Part shown: piece after piece, positions 17,619 through 25,092 of the stretch | How the letters are laid out: each line of letters begins with the position of its first letter | Position numbering within the stretch: the stretch's first letter is position 1 | Assembly: GCA_017963165.1 (NCBI GenBank) | Contig: JAGCTZ010000224.1 | Span: 21,988 to 85,987 of the forward strand | Direction: 5' to 3' | DNA from: Treponema sp. | GTDB lineage: Bacteria; Spirochaetota; Spirochaetia; Treponematales; Treponemataceae | DNA: 64,000 nt | Notes under the pieces: generated by a model | What the model was told of the DNA's origin: nothing | The model's input: the letters and a program-made list of their open reading frames with translations, nothing else | Databases searched by the model: none | Translations under genes and position numbers: made by a program

Positions 17619-19499
17619 ATGACAGTATTTTTATCATATGCAATCTTATTAAGTATTGTTACGGAACTGAGCGTTCTTTTTTTACGTTTTTTTGCTCTGG
17701 AGTTTATCTACAACACACCGGAAGAAATGTTTATCGGCGGATTTATTCCGAATATGGCAGTTTCTGTTTTCCTGCTTGCCGTCGTTCTTATTATTGCCTG
17801 GTTCTTTTGCAGACCTTTTGACCAGACTTTAAAAAGAATTAAAAACGAAGGCTATTCTCCTACAGAAGAAGAAACAAAAAAATGCCTTGATACCTATCGA
17901 AAATTAAACATTCTTACAATAACTGCAAACTTTATAGGCTTTTTTGTCGGTCAGGTTTATATGGTTTGGGATGGTATTCGTGCAGGTCGTGCAGAGTATA
18001 TCCTTATCCGTGCTGTTTTGATTGTTGTTCAGGCTGTGGCTTTTGGTGGAATTTCCTGCATGTCTACAGTAAATGGTCTTGATTCTATTCTTGCAAAACC
18101 ACGTTCACTTTTAAAAATCCAGTCTGTAGCAAACCTGAAAAAATATCGTTCTATGACATTAACAAGCATTCTTACAATGACTTTTTTTGTAACGCTTGTT
18201 TTTGTTTCTGTAAATATGCTTTGTACTCTTTATGGTTCTTTCCAGTTCCCGAATGAAAATTTATGGATGAAAAAAGGAGTACTCTGCTTTGTACTTTCCA
18301 TGATTCTTGCAGGCTATCCTTTCCTTGTAATTATTTTTGGACTTACAAAGCGAATGAGACATGCATCAAATGTTATGGAAGACATTGCTCAGGAAGGAGA
18401 CTTACAGCACAGAATTGACATAACAATTCTTGATGATTTTGGTGTACTCACAACTTCTATCAACGAAATGATTGAAAAGCTTTCTACAATGATTAAGGGA
18501 CTTATTGATTCTACAGAAACTGTTTCTTATACTTCAAAAATCATCAATGCTTCTGTATTTAATTCCAGCAATGCAATTAACGATTTTGATACAATGCTCG
18601 AAAAAATTAACAGCAATTCCAGTGAGCAGAACAATCTTGTATTGGAAGCCGATAAAAATATTTCCAGACTTGCAAAAAGTGTTCGCAACATAAGGGAACA
18701 TCTTGCAGAACAATCAAATTCTGTTGCAACTATTTCTTCTTCTGTTACAGAAATGACGGCAAATATTGGTTCTGTAGCCGATACCGCTGAAAAAGCTCGT
18801 GGTTCTGCAGAAGTGCTTACTGAAAAAAGTGAACAGGGACGCCAGTCTATTGAAAATGCAATTAAAACGATGGAAGAAATTCAAAAGAGTTCAGCCGAAG
18901 TTCAGGAATTTGTTAATATTATTAAGAATCTTGCAAGCCAGACTAACCTGCTTTCTATGAATGCGGCAATCGAAGCTGCTCATGCCGGTGATTTTGGTGC
19001 AGGTTTTGCTGTTGTTGCCGAAGAAGTTCGTAATCTTGCAGAATCTTCAGCAAAGAGTGCCCGTAATATTCAGGAACATATTCAGGATATGATTGTAAAA
19101 ATTGACAATGGTGTAGAAACAATCAATTCTGCGGGAGAAGCCTTTGCCAATATTTCACAAAAAGTTGAAGAAACTGCAAACTTTGTAGAAGAAATTTCTG
19201 CTGCAATGGAAGAACAAAAAATTGGTGCTGCCGAAACTCAGCAGGCAACAATTACTGTAGTAGATGCAGTTCATGCTGTAAACGAACTTGCCGAGACACA
19301 AACAGAAGATGCAACTCAGGTACGTGAATTTATGCGCACTGTAGTAAAAGCTTCTGAATCTACTTTAAAAGCAGTTCAAGATGGTGTAATTGCAACGATG
19401 CATCTTAAAGAATCTGTTCAGGAAGTAAAAGATTCTGCAACCCATAACACCGCTTCTGTAGATGTTATTGAACAGCAGGTTGGATTGTTTAAGCTGTAG
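17619..19499 (+). CDS. Methyl-accepting chemotaxis protein with six membrane helices
   Basis: A 626-residue chemoreceptor. About six hydrophobic helices fill residues 1-245 without a sizeable extracytoplasmic sensor domain; a HAMP region follows (about 247-295), then the long helical signalling hairpin. The invariant tip is present as SQTNLLSMNAAIEAAHAGDF (about residue 440) followed by [16 protein letters not shown]. It should control CheA and flagellar switching. The membrane-embedded sensor suggests detection of membrane state or small hydrophobic signals. The gene stands alone, and the receptor at 34145-36049 has the same layout. Confidence 0.93.
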   Translation: MTVFLSYAILLSIVTELSVLFLRFFALEFIYNTPEEMFIGGFIPNMAVSVFLLAVVLIIAWFFCRPFDQTLKRIKNEGYSPTEEETKKCLDTYRKLNILTITANFIGFFVGQVYMVWDGIRAGRAEYILIRAVLIVVQAVAFGGISCMSTVNGLDSILAKPRSLLKIQSVANLKKYRSMTLTSILTMTFFVTLVFVSVNMLCTLYGSFQFPNENLWMKKGVLCFVLSMILAGYPFLVIIFGLTKRMRHASNVMEDIAQEGDLQHRIDITILDDFGVLTTSINEMIEKLSTMIKGLIDSTETVSYTSKIINASVFNSSNAINDFDTMLEKINSNSSEQNNLVLEADKNISRLAKSVRNIREHLAEQSNSVATISSSVTEMTANIGSVADTAEKARGSAEVLTEKSEQGRQSIENAIKTMEEIQKSSAEVQEFVNIIKNLASQTNLLSMNAAIEAAHAGDFGAGFAVVAEEVRNLAESSAKSARNIQEHIQDMIVKIDNGVETINSAGEAFANISQKVEETANFVEEISAAMEEQKIGAAETQQATITVVDAVHAVNELAETQTEDATQVREFMRTVVKASESTLKAVQDGVIATMHLKESVQEVKDSATHNTASVDVIEQQVGLFKL

Positions 19500-19548
19500 T
19501 TAGGTTTTTAGGTTTTAGGTGCCAGGAATTAAGGGGAAATTATTGATT

Positions 19549-19597
19549 GTACAAATCAGAAAAAACAGTCCAGTGGACTATTTTTTCTGATTTGTAC
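19549..19597. terminator. 49-base near-perfect palindrome, probable bidirectional terminator
   Basis: Two 24-base arms (19549-19572 and 19574-19597, outer part GTACAAATCAGAAAAAA) separated by a single base pair with one mismatch. It lies between the convergent chemoreceptor and acyl-CoA synthetase genes, so termination in both directions is the simplest role. The A-run and T-run lie inside the stem rather than after it. Confidence 0.55.
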
Positions 19598-19604
19598 GAT
19601 AATA

Positions 19605-19682
19605 AATCCCTCGGCCGCACTTTGTTGCGTCCTACCCCTTCTCCTAGGTGGCTCCGCCCCCTAAAACCCCTGGAACCTGGTA
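19605..19682. repeat. GC-rich intergenic block of unknown nature
   Basis: A stretch with CTCGGCCGCACTTTG, CCTACCCCTTCTCC and GGTGGCTCCGCCCCC is much richer in G and C than its surroundings. It ends in CCTGG/ACCTGG/ACCT segments that partly match, in inverted orientation, the AGGTTTTAGGTGCCAGG run just after the chemoreceptor stop (19503-19528). It is probably a piece of a dispersed repeat, but only one copy lies in this window. Confidence 0.35.
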
Positions 19683-19683
19683 C

Positions 19684-21378
19684 CTACTTAATATCCTTTC
19701 TCATAATCTTACCGGAAATTGTTTTTGGCAGACTATCCTTAAAGTCTACAATTCGCGGATATTTATAAGGGGCTGTAGTTTTCTTTACAAAAGTCTGAAT
19801 ATCTTTTACAAGTTCATCGCTTGGTTTATAACCTTTTGCAAGAACAATTGTTGCTTTTACAACCTGTCCACGAACAGGATCAGGTGCTGCAGTAACTGCA
19901 CATTCAACAACAGCCGGGTGCTGCATAAGAACAGATTCAACTTCAAAGGTGCCGATTCTATAGCCTGAACATTTGATGACGTCATCATTACGGCCTGTAA
20001 ACCAGAAATATCCGTCTTCATCCCGCCATGCATTATCGCTTGTATGATAATAACCGTCATGCATAACGGCTTTTGTTCTTGCCTGATCTCCGAAATATTC
20101 CATAAAAAGACCAGGGAAATTTCCGTTAGACATATCTACAACAATTTCACCAACTTCACCATCTTCAACTTCATTTCCATCTTCGTCTATTAAAGTAACA
20201 TTATAATATGGAGCAGGTTTTCCAAGGCTGCCAGGTTTTATTCTTTCATTTCCATAATTGAACAGAGAAAGTGTTGTTTCTGTCTGACCAAAGCCTTCGC
20301 GGATTTCTTTTCCGGTTACAGCTTTCCATTTATTGAAAACTTCTTCGGAAAGTGGTTCGCCTGCTGTAGACCAATGTAGACAACTTGAGAAATTATATTT
20401 GGTTAAATCTTCCTGAATTAAGAAACGATAGATTGTTGGTGGCGCACAGAATGATGTAATGTTATGTTTTTCAATCTGTTTGATAAGATCAATAGGCTTA
20501 AACTTATCGTGATAGTCATAAATGAATACTGCACATTCTGCAATCCACTGACCATAAAGTTTTCCCCAGACTGCTTTTCCCCAGCCTGTATCAGCTACAG
20601 TAAGATGGAGTCCACCCTTTTGAACCTGCTGCCAGTAGCTTGCTGTAACAATATGTCCAAGTGGATAAAGGAAGTTATGAGAAACAAGCTTTGGATGGCT
20701 TGTAGTTCCAGATGTAAAATATGCAAGAAGAATATCATCATTTTTGCTAATATCAGAACGTTTAAGAGAGTGAAATTCTGCAAGTTCACCCTCACCTACA
20801 TTTATACAGCCTTCTGTAAAATCAAGCCAGGTTGGATGATTTTTCTTAAACTCATCACTCATTCCTTTATCAATTCCAAATGGAGGAACTGCAACAAGTG
20901 TTGTAAGTGATGGGCATTGTTTTTGAGCATCTTCGATATATGTAAAAAGTTCACGATGATCTACCGCAACGACAGCCTTTATATAAGCTGCATTACAGCG
21001 GAAAACAATATCTTCTGTTGTAAGCATATGAGTGGCAGGAATTACTGCTGCACCAATTTTATGAAGAGCAACAATAGAAATCCAGAATTCATAACGACGT
21101 TGAAGAATGAGCATTACAAAGTCTCCGCGTTTAATACCAATACTACGGAAATATGCAGCAGCTCTGTCCGTACGTTCTTTTAGCTCCCCAAAAGTCATTC
21201 TGATTTCTTCGTCATTATCATTACACCAGATAAATGCAAGAGCATCAGGTGTGCGTTGTGCAAGAACATCAACTACGTCGTAACCGAAGTTGAAGTTATC
21301 TGGTACCTTTATTTTATAATTTGCAAAAAAGTCGTTGTAGTCTGCAAATTCTGTTTTTTCTAGAAAATCTTCTAACAT
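19684..21378 (-). CDS. AMP-forming acyl-CoA synthetase (ACS/ACSM-like)
   Basis: The 564-residue product is an ANL-superfamily adenylating enzyme. Motifs: AYFTSGTTSHPK (P-loop A3, about residue 225), FGQTETT (A5, about 365), YYHTSDNAWRDEDGYFWFTGRNDDVIKCSGYRIG (A7-A8, about 440-475) and the catalytic lysine in KTISGKIMRKDIK at the C-terminus. The sequence resembles medium-chain or acetyl-type acyl-CoA synthetases, which activate a carboxylic acid to acyl-CoA with ATP to AMP. It follows an XRE-cupin regulator gene, with a palindromic repeat between them. Acid specificity cannot be read; a short or branched-chain acid is likely from context. Confidence 0.88.
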   Translation of the reverse strand: MLEDFLEKTEFADYNDFFANYKIKVPDNFNFGYDVVDVLAQRTPDALAFIWCNDNDEEIRMTFGELKERTDRAAAYFRSIGIKRGDFVMLILQRRYEFWISIVALHKIGAAVIPATHMLTTEDIVFRCNAAYIKAVVAVDHRELFTYIEDAQKQCPSLTTLVAVPPFGIDKGMSDEFKKNHPTWLDFTEGCINVGEGELAEFHSLKRSDISKNDDILLAYFTSGTTSHPKLVSHNFLYPLGHIVTASYWQQVQKGGLHLTVADTGWGKAVWGKLYGQWIAECAVFIYDYHDKFKPIDLIKQIEKHNITSFCAPPTIYRFLIQEDLTKYNFSSCLHWSTAGEPLSEEVFNKWKAVTGKEIREGFGQTETTLSLFNYGNERIKPGSLGKPAPYYNVTLIDEDGNEVEDGEVGEIVVDMSNGNFPGLFMEYFGDQARTKAVMHDGYYHTSDNAWRDEDGYFWFTGRNDDVIKCSGYRIGTFEVESVLMQHPAVVECAVTAAPDPVRGQVVKATIVLAKGYKPSDELVKDIQTFVKKTTAPYKYPRIVDFKDSLPKTISGKIMRKDIK

Positions 21379-21399
21379 GTATTATTCCTTTTTTTACGG

Positions 21400-21475
21400 C
21401 CCTTCGACAAGCTCAGGGACCGAAGTTTAGAGCCTTTTGATATATATGGGGTTCCTGAGCCTGTCGAAGAACCCC
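21400..21475. repeat. Dispersed palindromic element, copy 2 (intergenic)
   Basis: The left arm (21400-21421, CCTTCGACAAGCTCAGGG core) and right arm (21449-21475, CCTGAGCCTGTCGAAGAA core) are inverted around about 27 bases. Same element as at 2970-3029. It sits between the XRE-cupin gene and the acyl-CoA synthetase gene and could fold in their shared transcript, possibly attenuating the downstream gene. Confidence 0.85.
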
Positions 21476-21481
21476 ATACGC

Positions 21482-22033
21482 TTAAATAATTATTGCTAAA
21501 AATTTAGCTTTAGCATTATTAAGTGCTTGCATTCCGTGCTGTTTTGTAGCATCAAAATACACGCTGTCACCTTCTTCGAGCACCATTTCTTTTCCATCAA
21601 TTACAAGCTTCATTGAACCTTCAATCATATATTCAAATTCATGACCTGGATGTGAATTAAAATGGATTTCTTTTGTTTCTTCAGGTGTGATTGTTACAAC
21701 AAAAGGATCTGCTTTACGGTTTTGAAAGCCTGCTGCAAGAGCCTGATATTTGTAATCACTGCGACGATCTACAGAAAGTCCCTTGTCTTTTTTTGTAAGG
21801 CAATAGGAATGCATATGAGGTTCCTTGCCGGAGATAAGGGTTCCAAGGTCAATACCGTACTTTTTAGACATAGACTGTAAAATTCCTACAGGAATATCTA
21901 CTGTGCCGGTTTCGTACTTCTGATACTGTTCAATTGAAATACCGCAAACACCTGCTGCTTCTTCAACAGATACTTCCATAATTTCACGCAGACCGATCAA
22001 ACGGTCTGCTACTGCCTTAATCTCCTCGTTCAT
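21482..22033 (-). CDS. XRE-family regulator with C-terminal cupin domain
   Basis: A 183-residue protein: helix-turn-helix of the Cro/CI type at residues 5-65 (MEVSVEEAAGVCGISIEQYQKYETG) and a cupin beta-barrel at about 105-183 (SHPGHEFEYMIEGSMKLVIDGKEMVLEEGDSVYFDATKQHGMQ). Such regulators usually bind a small ligand or metal in the cupin and control a neighbouring metabolic gene. It lies between two acyl-CoA synthetase genes on the same strand and is a paralogue-like match in layout to the regulator at 28297-28872. Ribosome site GAGAGGT precedes the ATG. Confidence 0.9.
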   Translation of the reverse strand: MNEEIKAVADRLIGLREIMEVSVEEAAGVCGISIEQYQKYETGTVDIPVGILQSMSKKYGIDLGTLISGKEPHMHSYCLTKKDKGLSVDRRSDYKYQALAAGFQNRKADPFVVTITPEETKEIHFNSHPGHEFEYMIEGSMKLVIDGKEMVLEEGDSVYFDATKQHGMQALNNAKAKFLAIII

Positions 22034-22060
22034 AATTTACCTCTCTATATTTAGATTTTA

Positions 22061-23707
22061 TTAATCGTCAACCTTAAGAACTTCGCGGCGATATTTTGTT
22101 CCCATTTCTGTAAGCTTAAACTTCTGGATTTTACCGGACCCTGTCATTGGGAATTCATCAAGGAACATTACAAGCTGCGGCCACTTAAACTTAGAAAGCT
22201 TATCGCGGCAGAATTCAATTACATCCTGTTCAGTAAGTGTTTTTCCTTCATGAAGAACAATAAAAGCACCTGTAATTTCTCCATAGCGTTCACTCTTTAC
22301 TGCTGCAACCTGAATATCCTTAATTTCAGGAATCTGAATAAGGAACTCTTCTATTTCCTTTGGATAAATATTTTCACCACCACGGATAATCATATCTTTG
22401 ATACGGCCAGTAATTTTAAAGTTACCGTTTTCATCTTTTACACCAAGATCACCGGAATGAAGATATCCGTTTTTATCGATTGTTTCTGCTGTAGCTTCCG
22501 GCATTTTGTAATAGCCTTTCATAACATTCCAGCCCTTACAGCACATTTCACCCTGAACACCAACAGGACATTCTTTTCCGGTTTCCGGATCCAAAACTTT
22601 TACATCAATTCCTTCAAATGCATCGCCTACAGTTGTTGCTTTTACTTCTACAGAATCATCCCAATGGCTCTGTGTCATTCCAGGACTAGATTCCGTTAAA
22701 CCATAAACAGAAGTAATTTCAGGCATATGCATTTTATCAATAACAGTTTTCATCAATTCAACAGGAACTCCGGAACCAGCCATAATACCAGTACGTAATG
22801 AAGACATATCAAACATACTGAACATTGGATGATTAAGTTCTGCAATGAACATTGTTGGAACGCCATAAAGCGAAGTACATTTTTCTTTTTGAATTGATGC
22901 AAGAGCAACAAGCGGATCAAAGCTTTCGAGTAAAACATGTGTTGCACCATGAGTTAAAACTGCCATAACACCAAGAACAATTCCAAAACAGTGGAAAAGC
23001 GGAACCAAAAGACAAAGACGATCTTTTGGTGTATAACGCATTCTTTCACCAATAATAAAACCGTCATTTATAATATTGTGACTAGAAAGCATAACTCCTT
23101 TTGGAAAACCTGTAGTTCCTGAAGTATACTGCATATTTACAACATCATGAGGACTTACTTCGCTTTCAATTTTATGAATGATTTCGATATCAACATGTTG
23201 ACCAAGAAGCAAAAGCTCCGGTGTTGAATAAAGTCCACGGAATTTTTCTGGACCCATAAAAACTACATTACGCAAACATGGGAAACGCTTTGATTTTAAA
23301 CAACCACGTTCATATTCATCAATTTCCGGTACAAGTTCTTTAATCATTGCAACGTAATTTGAATCTTTTATGCCGTCGCAAAGACACAAGGTTGTTAAAT
23401 CTGCTTGTTTTACAAGATATTCAAGCTCGTGTGATTTATAAGAAGTATTAACAGTAACGGCAACAGCTCCAAGACGAGCACATGCAAACATATAAGTAAG
23501 CCAGTCAGGAACATTTGTAGCCCAGATTCCAATATTATCACCTTTTCTAACACCAATTGCATAAAGACCGCAAGCTAAATCATCTACACGTTTATCAAAC
23601 TGAGCATAAGTAAAACGAAGATCTCTATCGGCATAAACCATAAATTCCTGCTCAGGATTTTCGCGAGTTTTTTCTCTTAATAATTGTGATAAAGTTAATT
23701 CAATCAT
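22061..23707 (-). CDS. AMP-forming acyl-CoA synthetase (FadD-like)
   Basis: A 548-residue ANL enzyme: MQYTSGTTGFPKGVML (about residue 190), YGLTESSP (about 335), GYLHSGDLGVKDENGNFKITGRIKDMIIRGGENIYPKEIEE (about 415-455) and the C-terminal lysine in MTGSGKIQKFKL. It closely resembles fatty-acyl/medium-chain acyl-CoA ligases. Its stop is 27 bases before the XRE-cupin start, so the order synthetase, regulator, synthetase may be one transcript. It could activate branched or straight-chain fatty acids taken from the environment. Confidence 0.9.
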   Translation of the reverse strand: MIELTLSQLLREKTRENPEQEFMVYADRDLRFTYAQFDKRVDDLACGLYAIGVRKGDNIGIWATNVPDWLTYMFACARLGAVAVTVNTSYKSHELEYLVKQADLTTLCLCDGIKDSNYVAMIKELVPEIDEYERGCLKSKRFPCLRNVVFMGPEKFRGLYSTPELLLLGQHVDIEIIHKIESEVSPHDVVNMQYTSGTTGFPKGVMLSSHNIINDGFIIGERMRYTPKDRLCLLVPLFHCFGIVLGVMAVLTHGATHVLLESFDPLVALASIQKEKCTSLYGVPTMFIAELNHPMFSMFDMSSLRTGIMAGSGVPVELMKTVIDKMHMPEITSVYGLTESSPGMTQSHWDDSVEVKATTVGDAFEGIDVKVLDPETGKECPVGVQGEMCCKGWNVMKGYYKMPEATAETIDKNGYLHSGDLGVKDENGNFKITGRIKDMIIRGGENIYPKEIEEFLIQIPEIKDIQVAAVKSERYGEITGAFIVLHEGKTLTEQDVIEFCRDKLSKFKWPQLVMFLDEFPMTGSGKIQKFKLTEMGTKYRREVLKVDD

Positions 23708-23815
23708 AATGACAATATAAAGAAAAAAAACGAAAATTTCAATAGAAAAATTAAATATTATTAAAGAAATTTAATATAATTTAAGTATTATAAAATTTAA
23801 TTGAAAAAATCTAGA

Positions 23816-23895
23816 CTACGAAGTGAAAATCGATGTGTGACTTCATCATAATTGCCTCGAAGCGCGAAGTCACATATCGATTTTCACGTGAGTAG
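23816..23895. repeat. Long inverted repeat between divergent genes
   Basis: The arms 23816-23844 and 23866-23895 share a 22-base core (GTGAAAATCGATRTGTGACTTC) with one G/A difference, plus CTAC at both outer ends, around a loop of about 21 bases. The outer sequence differs by one base in length. It sits upstream of both the FadD-like gene and the FIST gene, so it is not an ordinary terminator. It could be a regulator-binding dyad, a structured RNA or a mobile palindrome. Confidence 0.75.
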
Positions 23896-23942
23896 GCTAT
23901 ATTTTTTTAATAAATTTTTTTACTACTAAAATTAAATTTATG

Positions 23943-23951
23943 TGATATAAT
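23943..23951 (+). promoter_or_regulatory. Extended -10 promoter of the FIST/hydrogenase-like operon
   Basis: TG-A-TATAAT is a perfect extended -10 element. It ends 6 bases before ATG 23958, with no Shine-Dalgarno site, so the FIST gene is probably translated from a leaderless message. The long inverted repeat lies 48 bases upstream. Confidence 0.6.
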
Positions 23952-23957
23952 ATTTAT

Positions 23958-25073
23958 ATGGAACGTTGTCTTGTTGCTATAAGTGGAACTGGTTCGAAAG
24001 AAAATGATTTCCTTATATGTGAAGAAAAAATTTCCTCACAAAATTCAAGCCCAAAAATTATAATCTTTTTTTCAGATCATAATGATTTGTGGTTTTATGC
24101 CAAAAAATTAAAAGAAACATTTCCTGAAGCAACTTCTATTGGCTGTTCAACCTGTATGAATTTCTGTGCAGAAGGTTATTCCGAAAAAGGACTTTCTGTA
24201 ATGGCAATCTTTAGTGGGGTTGAATGTTCTTCAGGACTTATTTATGAAGTTTCCCGACATCCAAAAAATTATAGTCAGCATATTAGAGAAGCATTAAAAT
24301 CACTTACTTCTACAGATAATACCTGTTGTCTTGAATTTACAACTTCTGGTTTTAGATGCGAAGAGCTTGTTCTTGATACCTTTGAAGAGCTCCTTGAAGG
24401 AACAGGCATAAAGGTTGCCGGTTCAACTGCCGGTAGTAATATTGACGAAAAAACTTCTCTTGTAGCCTTAAACGGTGATATTTATGTAGAAACCTGCGCT
24501 TTCATTTTTATTCATAATATGCAGGGAAAAATACAGCTTTACAGAGAAAATCTTTTCCGCCCTACAACACATCAACTTAGAATTACAGATGTTGATTGTG
24601 AACAGCAGCGTGTATATGAATTTGAAAATAAACCTGCTGCCGAAGTTTTATGTAATCTTTTAAATGTTGATAAAAAGAATCTTCTTTCTTATCTAAAAAC
24701 AAATCCAATAGGAAGAATTGAAGGTGATAATATTCTTATTTCAGAAGCAAAAGAAATAATGCCGGATGATTCGATTGTTTATTATACAAGACTTTATAAT
24801 ATGACCCGCGTAATGCTTCTGGAAATTGATCATTTTGACAGTGTTTGGGCAGAAACTGCAAAACATATGAAAAAATTACTGCCGAATCCTTCTTTTTCTA
24901 TTGCTGTACATTGTTTTTCAAGGACAAAGCTTCTTCTGGAACAAAATAGATTTGATGATTTTACAAAACGTCTTACAACAACACTTGGAAAATATATCGG
25001 TGTATCAGGTTATGGTGAACAAATCATGTACAATAACTTGAATCAATCGCTTGTTCTAATTGCATTCGAATAG
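23958..25073 (+). CDS. FIST-domain sensor protein
   Basis: A 371-residue soluble protein with FIST_N (about 1-200; ATSIGCSTCMNFCAEGYSEKG, VAGSTAGSNI) and FIST_C (about 215-360; FENKPAAEVL, IAVHCFSRTKLLLEQ, GVSGYGEQI) features. FIST proteins are intracellular signal-transduction sensors thought to bind small ligands. A cysteine cluster (C-x2-C-x3-C) sits in the N-terminal domain and could be redox active. The next gene starts 19 bases after the stop and encodes a hydrogenase-like EAL protein, so the two probably work as a sensor pair. Family assignment is good; ligand is unknown. Confidence 0.82.
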   Translation: MERCLVAISGTGSKENDFLICEEKISSQNSSPKIIIFFSDHNDLWFYAKKLKETFPEATSIGCSTCMNFCAEGYSEKGLSVMAIFSGVECSSGLIYEVSRHPKNYSQHIREALKSLTSTDNTCCLEFTTSGFRCEELVLDTFEELLEGTGIKVAGSTAGSNIDEKTSLVALNGDIYVETCAFIFIHNMQGKIQLYRENLFRPTTHQLRITDVDCEQQRVYEFENKPAAEVLCNLLNVDKKNLLSYLKTNPIGRIEGDNILISEAKEIMPDDSIVYYTRLYNMTRVMLLEIDHFDSVWAETAKHMKKLLPNPSFSIAVHCFSRTKLLLEQNRFDDFTKRLTTTLGKYIGVSGYGEQIMYNNLNQSLVLIAFE

Positions 25074-25092
25074 AATCAACTCAGAGGTTTTC

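Noticed and set aside
25060..25092. Earlier ATG for the hydrogenase-like fusion protein
   Set aside because: It lies inside the FIST gene without a ribosome site; ATG 25093 follows AGAGG and directly precedes the ferredoxin domain.
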